From: Sphingobacteriaceae bacterium
Lineage (GTDB): Bacteria > Bacteroidota > Bacteroidia > B-17B0 > Aurantibacillaceae
Length of the DNA: 64,000 bases
Assembly: GCA_016715905.1 (NCBI GenBank)
Contig: JADJXI010000017.1
Location: 1-64,000 of the forward strand
Reading direction: 5' to 3'
The position numbers were made by a program, and so were the translations under genes. Below the pieces are notes generated by a model. It was not told the origin of the DNA, did no database searches, and was given only the letters and a program-made list of their open reading frames with translations. Shown here piece after piece: positions 28,201-36,686 of the stretch; within the stretch, counting starts at the first letter, position 1; each line of letters begins with the position of its first letter.

Positions 28201-28400
28201 TATTTAGCGATGGTATACGCGATCAACATGGTGGCCCTGATAATAAAAAATTATCCATGAAAAGATTTCGCGATATATTACTGCAAGCCTCGAAATTACC
28301 AATGGCAGAGCAAAAACAATATATCTATAATACAATAAATAGTTGGAAAGCCAGTATGCCGCAAACGGACGACATGATTTTAATTGGTTTGAAAATTTAA
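25212..28400 (+). CDS. periplasmic two-component-regulator propeller fused to SpoIIE (PP2C) phosphatase
   Basis: Transmembrane sensor phosphatase of about 1062 residues. Signal segment IYYYLFVLVFSSSQTLISQ; two seven-bladed propellers made of Reg_prop repeats (LFQDSKGYLWVGTIGGLNKY, DRLGNLWIGA, SEDYLGNIWVANDNGL, LRDDNDILWIGSDVGL); a Y_Y_Y domain (NSLPPGQYRFELLGANADQ); one membrane helix (FFPVLLITLLVVFVLFVFL, about 775); a coiled coil (KERTKEIQEQKAELLDS); and a SpoIIE domain with metal-site residues in KVSGDFYW, GDCTGHGVPGA, FSDGIRDQHG and TDDMILIGL. It should dephosphorylate an anti-sigma antagonist or similar; no such partner is in the window. ATG at 25212 preferred over GTG at 25203, giving the shorter leader and a proper signal peptide. 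Confidence 0.9.
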   Translation: MLRVKKIYYYLFVLVFSSSQTLISQTQIIDKVNTKNLSNPFVSALFQDSKGYLWVGTIGGLNKYNGYGFTRYRYLINDSSSLSNPAITSFYQNEPNHVFIGTRNGLNIYNYDSDQFKRIYFNEKEENAGLKNNINCLTAVSKTVVAGTGDGILLFDETKNQLQTISHRNSKLLEGWHITCMCVDRLGNLWIGARIRKSSGLIYQVFRYNFSSRRLHEIDIENKTHHCGISEDYLGNIWVANDNGLTCINPGTNNSTFYLAPNGFYSNVSYTHTKDNYIWQCYWSYGITSFDIDKKEFQTYSHSPDLPNSLMSNKCWALLRDDNDILWIGSDVGLQKITNKRPNIDIIQKDPQNFKQSLMGNMLTAVLPSRKQNQTVFVGVDGEGFSIYNKKTRKAINFGPNAEYKNIERFVNQFIEDKNGDVYVLGQNNFQKLVFKNESVKEKYYYGLQEHYCASGMQDPIDSNRIWIGGKNEIFYFDKQSQKINVVDGLNNIDGVFYSTFFCSGNLYFGFKNGLIKLNPTTLETKRIDLPNTGNISCAVVSDNNEVVLGSQFLGLIKFSTGNNKYEILYNKNNEYFSEPSSILLYKGSLWFTGNGGLTRYNLDTKEITEVNTDDGLPSNVVHKIDLLDGYMYLASHNGLSIMNPDFQVSHFISPKVDVTKFEVLSDNLTFNNIQSNDELVLNERQNTFRINFTVLDFNLPEKNRFKFRLLPIENEWRSPVGENYLIFNSLPPGQYRFELLGANADQIWCMEPFVININIVPPFYKTKWFFPVLLITLLVVFVLFVFLRFRSNAKKRDMLEKIIKERTKEIQEQKAELLDSIIYAKRIQKAIFVGANELNESIPESFIYTKPKDKVSGDFYWIGKCKNHLIVFAGDCTGHGVPGALLSVVGTSLLNQIVHEEMLWNPGEILTRLNNIFYRQLSLDVENVRDGMDCSVISIEMKSKKVYYAGAKLDAIMITPNELVDLRSQRISIGENIDTVFTAQTLLKESACSFYLFSDGIRDQHGGPDNKKLSMKRFRDILLQASKLPMAEQKQYIYNTINSWKASMPQTDDMILIGLKI

Positions 28401-29239
28401 TTTACTTTACTGGTTGGGTTTGATAAATTTTTTACACCCGTAATATCCATTTTAATGCTGCCTACTAATACTTTGGCCTGAGCCCGCATTGGAATGTGAT
28501 TTAAGTCGTCACTTATCCAAACCGTTAAATCCTCATCCTTTTTAAAAACACGGCCCTTTTGTACAATTGGACAAAACTTTAAACACTTAAATTTTCCCAA
28601 GTCGGTTTTTATTTCTTCTCGTCCAACAAATTTTATTTTTAACGGCCACAATTCCTTATCCACAAAACATTCCATCGTGTAAATATCACCGGGATTAGCA
28701 TTACTTAAATCCATATTTCTGGCTGAATAAAATGCACTAACCATATCCTGCACGCCAACCGGCACATCAAATTTTTCGCCATTACCAATATCCACTTTTT
28801 TAGTGTAATGATTAAAACTGTAATCCTGACTGAATTTGTATCCGCCCTCATCAACTCGCCTTACAAACAACCAGGGCAATAAAGCATCTTTATCTAAATA
28901 AGTCTCGTATCGGTCTCTCACTTTAAAAAACCAATCGGCGCTACCAATTGTAAAACCATTGCCAACAATGTGATAAACTTTTCGGCCGTTTACTTCAATT
29001 AAATCCGGTTTCACTTCCAAAACAGCCATACCGGCGTTTAATGCACCATAGTGCATTCTGTAGGTCAAAACTTCCCCTTCTCTAAATGCTATGTTTTTTT
29101 GAACCGGCAAAGGTTCGGCACTTACCGAACACGCTTGTACAGGAATAAAAAGCTGAGGCACTTGTAAAGGAGCAAACGCAAACAAAATTCCAATACTTGA
29201 AATTAGAAATATTAAATTTTTATTTGATTTATGCTTCAT
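28397..29239 (-). CDS. DUF3108 domain-containing protein
   Basis: About 280 residues from the ATG at 29239 (MKHKSNKNLIFLISSIGILF, a signal sequence); an earlier ATG at 29251 and TTG at 29260 are in frame. DUF3108 from about 45: AFREGEVLTYRMHYGALNAG, MAVLEVKPD, NGFTIGSADWFFKVRDRYET, then FVGREEIKTDLGKFKCLKFC and LTVWISDDLNHIPMRAQAKV. Envelope protein of unknown role. The stop overlaps the convergent phosphatase gene by four bases. Confidence 0.85.
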   Translation of the reverse strand: MKHKSNKNLIFLISSIGILFAFAPLQVPQLFIPVQACSVSAEPLPVQKNIAFREGEVLTYRMHYGALNAGMAVLEVKPDLIEVNGRKVYHIVGNGFTIGSADWFFKVRDRYETYLDKDALLPWLFVRRVDEGGYKFSQDYSFNHYTKKVDIGNGEKFDVPVGVQDMVSAFYSARNMDLSNANPGDIYTMECFVDKELWPLKIKFVGREEIKTDLGKFKCLKFCPIVQKGRVFKKDEDLTVWISDDLNHIPMRAQAKVLVGSIKMDITGVKNLSNPTSKVN

Positions 29240-29290
29240 ATTTAAATCCATTTGATTCAAATCCTATGCCAAAGCTATTTATTCTTTTAA

Positions 29291-30664
29291 TTAAAATTTG
29301 TTAATTAATTCCACAATTGATGCTCTATTAGTGCTCAGTTCAAAAAATTTCCTTTTGTTTAGTACAGCTCTTATTATGCCTAAAAATTTCAAAAAATAAT
29401 AATGAAAGTGTAAGGCGAATTTACCGGTTATTCCTGCTGTTAAAAAGGCCAGTATCGGATATAATACGATAGAAGAGAAATGATACACCACAATAAATAA
29501 TAACACGTAATAAATCAAAAAGATAAAAGTAGCCAAGCCAATCCAAATGGAGGAATAAAATTCTTTATTCCCTTTCAAAATCGCTTTGGTAATAAGTTCG
29601 GTTGATTTAAATGGTAAATAATTCAATAACAATCCCGTTAAATAAACCGGGAAACCAATAATTACTATAAAACACCTCAACAACACAGCTAGCGTTTTTA
29701 AATACTCTTTATTTTGCGGATCAATTATCCAGTCGCGCATTCCGGCTTTATGAAGTGCTTTGAAATAAGGTTTAATTTTAGTTTTAACTTCATCCAATAC
29801 CTCCTTATTATTAATTTCAGCGCTATTAACTAATTCAGTAATTTGTTTGGTAACCTTATAATCATCGTAAAGGTCTTTCTTGTTTAAATTTTGACTTTTT
29901 AAAAAGGCTGATTTGCACATCTTTTCAATCAGTATAACGGTTTCATCATATTCACTGTTATTAATGTGGGTAATTAATGCTTTCATTTTACCCTCCAGCT
30001 CATTCAAAAAACTTTTATATCCTTTGGCTTCACTCACGTTGTACTCCGCCATATATTTATCCAAAGTGTAAGGTTCGCCCACATTATAAAAAATAGTACT
30101 TCTCAGTTTATCGGGCTGACTGTAATTTACACCAACCGGTATTACCAGTAATTGTTTGTTTTTTAAATATTCTTGTGCACCAAAGGTCATGCGGGCAACT
30201 CCTTTTTTTAGCGGGCGCAATCTTCTTTCCTGAATACATAAACCTTCAGCAAATACCACCATTTTTTTATCCCTGTCCAACAAATAATTCACTCGCCTAT
30301 AAGCATCTTCATTTTTCTTTAATCCTTCCTTTCCGCCATCCTGAATTCTAAAAATAGGAACAATTCCCAAAGACTCTAAAAGCCTTGTCACCAATCCGGC
30401 TTTAAAGGCATCGCCCCTTGCCAAATAATATAATCTGGTTGGATATATATTAAAAATAACGGCAACCGGATCAGTAAAAGCATTCGGATGATTCATGGCT
30501 ACAATTACTGGTCCTTTTTTTTGCAAAAAATGCTTATTTCTGGTTTGTATCCGACTGTAAAAAGTTGGATAAATAAAGGTAAGCAGGTAACGCAAAAAAT
30601 GCCACAACATAACAACGATTTGTAACAAAAATAACCTTATTTTTTTAATCGATTTTTTTAACAC
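29291..30664 (-). CDS. lysophospholipid / 1-acylglycerol-3-phosphate acyltransferase family protein (PlsC-like)
   Basis: Membrane acyltransferase of 457 residues. The catalytic NHxxxxD motif is in VAMNHPNAFTDPVAV (about 57-65), the substrate motif in VVFAEGLCIQERRLRPLKKG (FxEG) and VIPVGVNYSQPDKLR. Beyond the catalytic domain a long C-terminal half has four hydrophobic segments (FIVIIGFPVYLTGLLLNYLP, IWIGLATFIFLIYYVLLFIV), unlike short PlsC. GTG start at 30664 is uncertain; Met19 is an alternative. Acyl acceptor unknown. Upstream of the DUF3108 gene on the same strand with a 51-base gap. Confidence 0.85.
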   Translation of the reverse strand: MLKKSIKKIRLFLLQIVVMLWHFLRYLLTFIYPTFYSRIQTRNKHFLQKKGPVIVAMNHPNAFTDPVAVIFNIYPTRLYYLARGDAFKAGLVTRLLESLGIVPIFRIQDGGKEGLKKNEDAYRRVNYLLDRDKKMVVFAEGLCIQERRLRPLKKGVARMTFGAQEYLKNKQLLVIPVGVNYSQPDKLRSTIFYNVGEPYTLDKYMAEYNVSEAKGYKSFLNELEGKMKALITHINNSEYDETVILIEKMCKSAFLKSQNLNKKDLYDDYKVTKQITELVNSAEINNKEVLDEVKTKIKPYFKALHKAGMRDWIIDPQNKEYLKTLAVLLRCFIVIIGFPVYLTGLLLNYLPFKSTELITKAILKGNKEFYSSIWIGLATFIFLIYYVLLFIVVYHFSSIVLYPILAFLTAGITGKFALHFHYYFLKFLGIIRAVLNKRKFFELSTNRASIVELINKF

Positions 30665-30758
30665 ATTGTTAGTAAAAACAAGTGGAATTTTAGAGCGATA
30701 TAAGCCAATTTTTAGGTATATTTAAAAGTTAATAAAAAATAAGTAACAGAACCATTTT

Positions 30759-32711
30759 ATGTCAGAGATTTCATCAGAAAAATCGAATTACGGGGCGGAT
30801 AATATACAAGTATTAGAAGGACTCGAAGCAGTAAGAAAAAGACCGGCCATGTATATTGGCGATATCGGAATTAAAGGACTACATCATTTAGTTTATGAAG
30901 TAATAGATAACTCCATAGATGAGGCATTAGCCGGACATTGTAAAAATATCACAGTAACCATATTGGAAAATAATTCAATACGTGTTACAGACGATGGAAG
31001 AGGAATACCAACTGACATTCACCCTAAACTTGGCGTGAGCGCCCTGGAGGTTGTAATGACAGTTTTACACGCCGGAGGTAAATTTGATAAAGACACGTAC
31101 AAAGTTTCTGGTGGTTTACATGGTGTTGGTGTAAGTTGCGTGAACGCATTATCGGATTTATTAATTGCCGAGGTACATCGCGATGGAAAAATTACAAAAC
31201 AGGAATTTGCGAAAGGTAAGCCACTTTATCCGGCCAAGGTAGTAGGAACCACAGATAAAAGAGGCACTACAGTAACATTTACGCCCGATTTAAGCATATT
31301 TATTACCGGCGAATATAATTACACCACTTTAGCTAATCGTATACGCGAATTATCGTTTTTAAATAAGCGAATCCGTTTAACATTAGAAGATGAAAGACAA
31401 AAAGATGAAAATGGTAATCCGATTAGTGAGGTTTTTTACAGCGAGGGCGGTTTACGCGAGTTTGTTACTTATTTAGATGGAGCTAAAGAAAAATTAATTG
31501 AAGAACCTATTTATTTTGAAAATAACAGCGGAACTATTCCTGTTGAGGTAGCTATGCTTTATAATAACTCTTTTGCAGAAAGCATTCAGAGTTACGTAAA
31601 CAATATTAATACACACGAGGGAGGAACACATTTATCAGGTTTCAGAAGAGGATTAACACGTACACTGAAAAATTATGCAGATAAAAACGGATTATTATCT
31701 AAAGTAAAATTTGAAATTAGCGGAGATGACTTTCGAGAAGGGTTAACAGCTGTTATATCGGTAAAAGTAGCGGAACCTCAGTTTGAAGGACAAACCAAAA
31801 CAAAATTAGGAAACAATGAAGCTATAGGGGCAGTTGACCAGGCGATTAGTGAAGCTCTTCAAAATTACTTGGAAGAACACCCGAAACAAGCACGAACCAT
31901 TATTGATAAAGTAATTTTAGCGGCCACGGCACGTCATGCAGCCCGAAAAGCCCGTGAATTAGTTCAGCGAAAAAATGTGATGACCGGATCCGGATTACCG
32001 GGAAAATTAGCAGATTGCGCCAGCGGTGATCCGTTTTTGTGTGAATTGTTTTTAGTAGAGGGTGATTCTGCAGGCGGAACAGCTAAACAAGGCAGAAATC
32101 GTGAGTTTCAGGCTATACTTCCATTGCGTGGAAAAATATTAAACGTAGAAAAAGCATTGGAATATAAAATATATGAGAACGAAGAGATAAAAAATATTTT
32201 TACAGCACTCGGCGTATTCAGAGGAACCACCGAGGATGAAAGAGCTTTAAATATTGAAAAACTACGTTACCATAAAATTATTATTATGTGTGATGCCGAC
32301 GTGGATGGTTCGCACATCACCACATTAATTCTTACTTTCTTTTTCAGGCACATGAAAGAATTAATAGAAAAAGGACATGTGTATATTGCCTCCCCTCCTT
32401 TGTATTTAATTAAAAAAGGGAAAGATCAGCGTTATTGCTGGAATGAGGAACAGAGAGAACTTGCAGTAAAAGAAATGGGTGGCGATAAAACGGATAGTGT
32501 AAATATCCAACGTTATAAAGGTTTGGGAGAGATGAACGCAGAACAGTTATGGGAAACCACTTTAGACCCAACTACCAGAACCCTGAGAAAAGTAAATATT
32601 GACAGCGCTGCTGAAGCAGACAGAATATTTAGCATGTTGATGGGAGATGAAGTTCCACCAAGAAGAGAATTTATTGAGAAAAACGCGAAGTACGCAAAAA
32701 TTGATGCCTAA
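30759..32711 (+). CDS. gyrB: DNA gyrase subunit B
   Basis: ATPase subunit of DNA gyrase. 650 residues: GHKL ATPase with YEVIDNSIDEALAG, TDDGRGIPTD and GGLHGVGVSCVNALS; Toprim with FLVEGDSAGGTAKQGRNREF, PLRGKILNVEKA and the DxDxD motif MCDADVDGSHI; C-terminal QRYKGLGEMNAEQLWETT. Standard length for a Gram-negative GyrB without the E. coli insertion. Monocistronic, divergent from the acyltransferase. Confidence 0.97.
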   Translation: MSEISSEKSNYGADNIQVLEGLEAVRKRPAMYIGDIGIKGLHHLVYEVIDNSIDEALAGHCKNITVTILENNSIRVTDDGRGIPTDIHPKLGVSALEVVMTVLHAGGKFDKDTYKVSGGLHGVGVSCVNALSDLLIAEVHRDGKITKQEFAKGKPLYPAKVVGTTDKRGTTVTFTPDLSIFITGEYNYTTLANRIRELSFLNKRIRLTLEDERQKDENGNPISEVFYSEGGLREFVTYLDGAKEKLIEEPIYFENNSGTIPVEVAMLYNNSFAESIQSYVNNINTHEGGTHLSGFRRGLTRTLKNYADKNGLLSKVKFEISGDDFREGLTAVISVKVAEPQFEGQTKTKLGNNEAIGAVDQAISEALQNYLEEHPKQARTIIDKVILAATARHAARKARELVQRKNVMTGSGLPGKLADCASGDPFLCELFLVEGDSAGGTAKQGRNREFQAILPLRGKILNVEKALEYKIYENEEIKNIFTALGVFRGTTEDERALNIEKLRYHKIIIMCDADVDGSHITTLILTFFFRHMKELIEKGHVYIASPPLYLIKKGKDQRYCWNEEQRELAVKEMGGDKTDSVNIQRYKGLGEMNAEQLWETTLDPTTRTLRKVNIDSAAEADRIFSMLMGDEVPPRREFIEKNAKYAKIDA

Positions 32712-32714
32712 TTA

Positions 32715-32758
32715 AATCAAGCGGGTATTTACTTTGGATAGATACAACTTGCTTGATT
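32715..32758 (+). terminator. weak terminator-like inverted repeat after gyrB
   Basis: AATCAAGC and GCTTGATT form eight pairs around a loop of about 28 bases, starting a few bases after the gyrB stop. There is no immediate T-run, so confidence is low. Confidence 0.35.
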
Positions 32759-32891
32759 GTAAAGTTTGTATTTACCAAAATCCGCATGAGTAATGATTGC
32801 CCTTTGCTATAGTAATAAAATCTTGGCCTCCATTTTTGCTAAATACAGTTGAACATTTCTGTTTACCGGAAAAAAAATATTTATTTCTGCA

Positions 32892-33827
32892 TTGGATTGG
32901 GGCATGGGTCACGCCACGCGCTGTATTCCTATCATTCGTAAACTAAAAAAAGAAAACAAAATAATTTTAGGGGTGTGCTCTGCAACAAAACCGTTTTTTC
33001 AATCTGAATTTCCGGATTTAACTTTTGAAGAATTACCCGCCTATAATATAAGATACTCTTCTTTTTTACCCCTTTGGCTAAAATTATTTTTACAAGCGAA
33101 TAAAATAAAATCGATTGTAGCACAAGAAAAAAAAATATTAAACGCCTTAATTGCTAAATACCAAATTGAAGTGGTGATCAGCGATAGCCGTTACGGTTTA
33201 TTCTCCAATCAAACACACAACATAATAATTAGTCATCAAGTTTTTTTGAAAACACCTTTTTTAAATACCTACCTGCAAAAAATAAATAAATCGTGGCTAC
33301 AAAATTTTGATGAATTATGGATTCCTGATTTTGAAAACGAAAAACTTAATTTGTCGGGAGCGCTTTCACATGGAAAACATTTTCATACTAAAGTGCGTTA
33401 TATAAATCCACAATCCAGATTAATTTATTTAGAATCGAAATTAGAATTCGATTACTGCATAATCCTTTCCGGACCGCAGCCCCAACAAAACATATTTCTC
33501 ACTAAATTGCTCATACTTTGTAAAAAACACCCCACCAAAAAATTTGCATTAGTTAGTCCGCAAAAAATAAACATGCAAATTCCAAACGTAAGTATGGTAA
33601 TAAATCCCGATGCAAAAACCTTATCTCAAAAAATTGCTTCCTCAAATAAAATAATTTGCAGAAGCGGGTTTAGCACCTTAATGGATTTAAATAAAATGAA
33701 AAAAAATAATTTGATTTTAATTCCAACTCCCGGTCAAACAGAACAAGAGTATTTAGCGAGCTGGTGGAAACAAAATTATGGGGCAGAAATTTGTTTGCAA
33801 AATTGCTTAAACGAACTCAATCTATAA
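32892..33827 (+). CDS. glycosyltransferase, MurG/GT28-like
   Basis: About 311 residues. Begins in the donor-fold glycine loop DWGMGHATRCIPIIRKLK, with later ISDSRYGLFSN, CIILSGPQPQQN and a C-terminal GT28-type segment SNKIICRSGFSTLMDL, then ILIPTPGQTEQEYLASWW. This matches the Bacteroidota MurG-like proteins of unknown acceptor. The start is odd: TTG at 32892 cuts off the first beta-strand, although the frame is open back to a stop at 32850 and reads LFTGKKIFISALDWGMGH with no ATG, GTG or TTG before it. A CTG at 32859 or a damaged start codon is possible. The stop abuts the convergent reductase gene. Confidence 0.78.
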   Translation: MDWGMGHATRCIPIIRKLKKENKIILGVCSATKPFFQSEFPDLTFEELPAYNIRYSSFLPLWLKLFLQANKIKSIVAQEKKILNALIAKYQIEVVISDSRYGLFSNQTHNIIISHQVFLKTPFLNTYLQKINKSWLQNFDELWIPDFENEKLNLSGALSHGKHFHTKVRYINPQSRLIYLESKLEFDYCIILSGPQPQQNIFLTKLLILCKKHPTKKFALVSPQKINMQIPNVSMVINPDAKTLSQKIASSNKIICRSGFSTLMDLNKMKKNNLILIPTPGQTEQEYLASWWKQNYGAEICLQNCLNELNL

Positions 33828-34838
33828 CTAAAACTCATTAACTCCTTGCACCGTGGTGTATTTCATGGTGTATTTCACGCCCGGATTAATATATTTATAA
33901 GCGCTATGACTCATTAATGCAGCTTCATGAAAACCACATAAAATTAATTTTAATTTATTTTTATAAGTATTTATGTCGCCAATGGCGTAAACACCCGGTA
34001 CGTTAGTACTGTAATCTTCTGTATTAACTTCAATAGCTGACTTATCAATATTTAATCCCCAATTATCAATAGGGCCTAATTTAGGACTCAAACCAAATAA
34101 GGGTATTAAACAATCTGCTTTAATTTTTTCTTTTTCGCTTGATTTTAAATTCTGAATTTCAACTAACTCCAAATTTTCGTTTCCATCAACTGCTGAAATG
34201 GCTGAATTAACTTTTAAATTTATTTTACCGCTTGCTGCCAAATTCATCACTTTAGCTACACTATCCGGTGCGCCTCTAAAACTTTCACTGCGGTGGATCA
34301 GCGTTAAATTTGCACAGATATCAGCTAAATAAATTGCCCAATCCAACGCACTATCACCTCCGCCGGCTATCACAATATTTTTATTTCTGAATTTTTCCGG
34401 ATCAATAATCATATAATGAATACCTTTTCCGTTTTCAAATTTCTCCAAGCCTGTCACTTCAGGCTTACGAGGTTCAAAACAGCCCAAACCTCCTGCAATT
34501 ACTACTACTTTGGCTTGTATTACATTTCCTAAGTTTGTGGTTAACAAAAAATCTCTTTCATCTTTTTTCTCCAAACTCTCAATTCGTTCTCCAAAAGTAA
34601 ATCCGGGTTTAAAAGGTTCAATTTGTTCTAATAATTTATCTACTAATTCCTGTGCTAAAACAGAAGGGTAGCCCGGAATGTCATAGATGGGTTTTTTAGG
34701 ATATATTTCAGATAACTGTCCGCCAGCCTTGGGTAAATAATCAATTAAATGGCATCGCATTTTTAATAATCCGGCTTCAAATACAGCAAATAAACCTACA
34801 GGGCCTGCACCAATAATTGCTATATCTGTTGATATCAT
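33828..34838 (-). CDS. ferredoxin/flavodoxin-NADP+ reductase, thioredoxin-reductase-like type
   Basis: FAD- and NADPH-binding flavoprotein that passes electrons between NADPH and ferredoxin. About 336 residues from the ATG at 34838; an in-frame TTG at 34853 lies inside the -7 box and is rejected. FAD loop IAIIGAGPVGLFAVFEA, NADP loop NIVIAGGGDSALDWAIYLA, FAD-binding YAIGDINTYKNKLKLILCGF. The CxxC of thioredoxin reductase is absent from the NADPH domain, which points to the YumC/Chlorobium-type FNR instead. Confidence 0.86.
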   Translation of the reverse strand: MISTDIAIIGAGPVGLFAVFEAGLLKMRCHLIDYLPKAGGQLSEIYPKKPIYDIPGYPSVLAQELVDKLLEQIEPFKPGFTFGERIESLEKKDERDFLLTTNLGNVIQAKVVVIAGGLGCFEPRKPEVTGLEKFENGKGIHYMIIDPEKFRNKNIVIAGGGDSALDWAIYLADICANLTLIHRSESFRGAPDSVAKVMNLAASGKINLKVNSAISAVDGNENLELVEIQNLKSSEKEKIKADCLIPLFGLSPKLGPIDNWGLNIDKSAIEVNTEDYSTNVPGVYAIGDINTYKNKLKLILCGFHEAALMSHSAYKYINPGVKYTMKYTTVQGVNEF

Positions 34839-34850
34839 AAAAAATTTACG

Positions 34851-34858
34851 CAAAAATA
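34851..34858 (-). promoter_or_regulatory. candidate -7 box for the ferredoxin-NADP reductase gene
   Basis: TATTTTTG on the minus strand matches TAnnTTTG and ends 12 bases before the ATG at 34838. It supports that ATG over the upstream TTG. Confidence 0.4.
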
Positions 34859-34948
34859 GAGTATTTAAGGTATACCCGATAAAAAAAGTGATTTTTTAAT
34901 TAAAAAATTCACTAATTTTATCAATCAATCAAGAAAATTAATAATAAC

Positions 34949-36598
34949 ATGAAAAAAACATTACTTACAATTTTAGGTCTATTAGGCTTAACTGCTGCAT
35001 TTGGACAACCAATGCCAAGCCCAAGTTGGACAATTCAACAAAACGCAAGCTTTTCCATTACATCGGCCGGTATTCGCTTTTTAGATGCCATTGATGTAAA
35101 TACAGTTTGGGTAACCGGATATAACGGTGGAGCTCCTAATCAAAATTACAATTGGTGGGCTAAAAGTACAGATGGTGGAACAACATTTACTTCAGGAAAC
35201 ACTTATGCTGACACAAATACTTATATTATGGCTAACATGGAAGGTATTGATGGAAACACAGCTTGGGTTTCTGCTTACTTAAAAGGGACTACCGATCGCG
35301 GTGCCGCGCATACAACTACTAATGGTGGAACAACTTGGACGAATATGTTAGCTCCTAATATGTATTCTGTTGCCGGACAATCTTTTTTAAATGTAGTTTC
35401 ATTTTGGACACCTTCTGTAGGTATGTTACAAGGTGATGCTATTGGAGGTGAAATGGAATTGTATCGTACTACAGATGCAGGTGCAACTTGGACTCAGGTT
35501 CCAGGCGCCAATATTCCTAACCCAACAGCAGGTGAATATGGTCTTGTTAATGTATATTGTAAAGAGGGTACTACAAATCATTGGTTTGGTACCAATAAAA
35601 ACCGTATGTATCGCTCTTTTGATGCCGGTTTAACCTGGTCAGTTTCTGCGTTAACTTCAACCATTGGTGGTGGAGCAGCTTTAGGTGTAACAGATGTAGC
35701 TTTTGTAAATCAAAATTATGGTTTAGCTAGTTGCTATTGGGGACCAACAGGACAAGGTACTTTAACCTTATTTAATACAACTGATGGTGGTGCAACTTGG
35801 AATTTAATTCCAAACGTTGATCCTAACTTTGGTTTAAATGATTTTTGTGCAATTCCGGGAACTGCTTATTTCGCGTCTTGCGGAAACGGTGCAGGTAACC
35901 AGTTACTTTCTTTTTCAACAGATAACGGTGTTACCTGGAATAGCTGGAATAGCCAAAACATCGGATACTTAGCCATTGATTTTGCTTCATCACAAGTGGG
36001 TTGGGTAGGTTCATTTAGTAGTAATACATTAGCCAGTTCAGGTGGCGTATTTAAATACAGCGGACCGAACTTATTCGTTCCAACTAATGCGGTTGCTGAT
36101 TTTACAGTAAATGCAAGTCAATGTGCAAGTGTTGCTGTTACCATGACTAATAACTCAACAGGCGCTCCAATTCCTACATACACATGGAGCACAAATCCTG
36201 CAGCTTCTATTTCTAACTCTAATGCTGTTAACCCTTCTATAACTTTTACAGCTACAGGGCCATATACTATTACATTAATTGCAAACAATACAGGAAGTAC
36301 AAGTACAACAACAAGAACAGTTGATGTTTCTATTTGTGCAGGTGTAAATGAAATTGCTTCAGCTATTAATTCAATGAATGTATTTCCTAATCCGGCTAAA
36401 GATCAATTAAACATCAATATTACAGGTGTAATTGATTATAGCTTCTTAATAACTGATGTATTGGGCAAACCGGTAAAAGCAGGTTTATCTGGTGGAGAAA
36501 AAGTTTCATTAAATGTTAGTGATTTAGCTTCTGGAATCTATTTCTTGACCGTTCAGAGCCAAGGACACAAAAGCGTTAAGAAAATTATTATTGAATAA
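34949..36598 (+). CDS. Asp-box (BNR/Ycf48-like) beta-propeller protein with T9SS sorting domain
   Basis: 549 residues. Signal peptide LTILGLLGLTAAFGQ. Six Asp-box motifs (STDGGTTF, TTNGGTTW, TTDAGATW, SFDAGLTW, TTDGGATW, STDNGVTW) build a sialidase/Ycf48-like propeller. A PKD-like module follows at about 385-465 (ADFTVNASQCASVAVTMTNN, TFTATGPYTITLIANNTG), then a T9SS type A domain (MNVFPNPAKDQLNIN to SVKKIIIE). Secreted or surface-anchored; ligand unknown. Ends at a strong terminator. Confidence 0.9.
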   Translation: MKKTLLTILGLLGLTAAFGQPMPSPSWTIQQNASFSITSAGIRFLDAIDVNTVWVTGYNGGAPNQNYNWWAKSTDGGTTFTSGNTYADTNTYIMANMEGIDGNTAWVSAYLKGTTDRGAAHTTTNGGTTWTNMLAPNMYSVAGQSFLNVVSFWTPSVGMLQGDAIGGEMELYRTTDAGATWTQVPGANIPNPTAGEYGLVNVYCKEGTTNHWFGTNKNRMYRSFDAGLTWSVSALTSTIGGGAALGVTDVAFVNQNYGLASCYWGPTGQGTLTLFNTTDGGATWNLIPNVDPNFGLNDFCAIPGTAYFASCGNGAGNQLLSFSTDNGVTWNSWNSQNIGYLAIDFASSQVGWVGSFSSNTLASSGGVFKYSGPNLFVPTNAVADFTVNASQCASVAVTMTNNSTGAPIPTYTWSTNPAASISNSNAVNPSITFTATGPYTITLIANNTGSTSTTTRTVDVSICAGVNEIASAINSMNVFPNPAKDQLNINITGVIDYSFLITDVLGKPVKAGLSGGEKVSLNVSDLASGIYFLTVQSQGHKSVKKIIIE

Positions 36599-36620
36599 TT
36601 TTCTTACTTTACTTTTAAAA

Positions 36621-36652
36621 CCGCAGGTAATTTATATCTGCGGTTTTTTTTT
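36621..36652 (+). terminator. rho-independent terminator
   Basis: CCGCAG and CTGCGG pair around an 11-base loop and are followed by nine T. Ends the Asp-box gene. The trailing TTTG at 36650-36653, 22 bases before TAAATTTA, could also serve as the -33 of a promoter for fmt. Confidence 0.8.
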
Positions 36653-36686
36653 GAATGAATCCGAACAATAGTGCTTAAATTTACAC

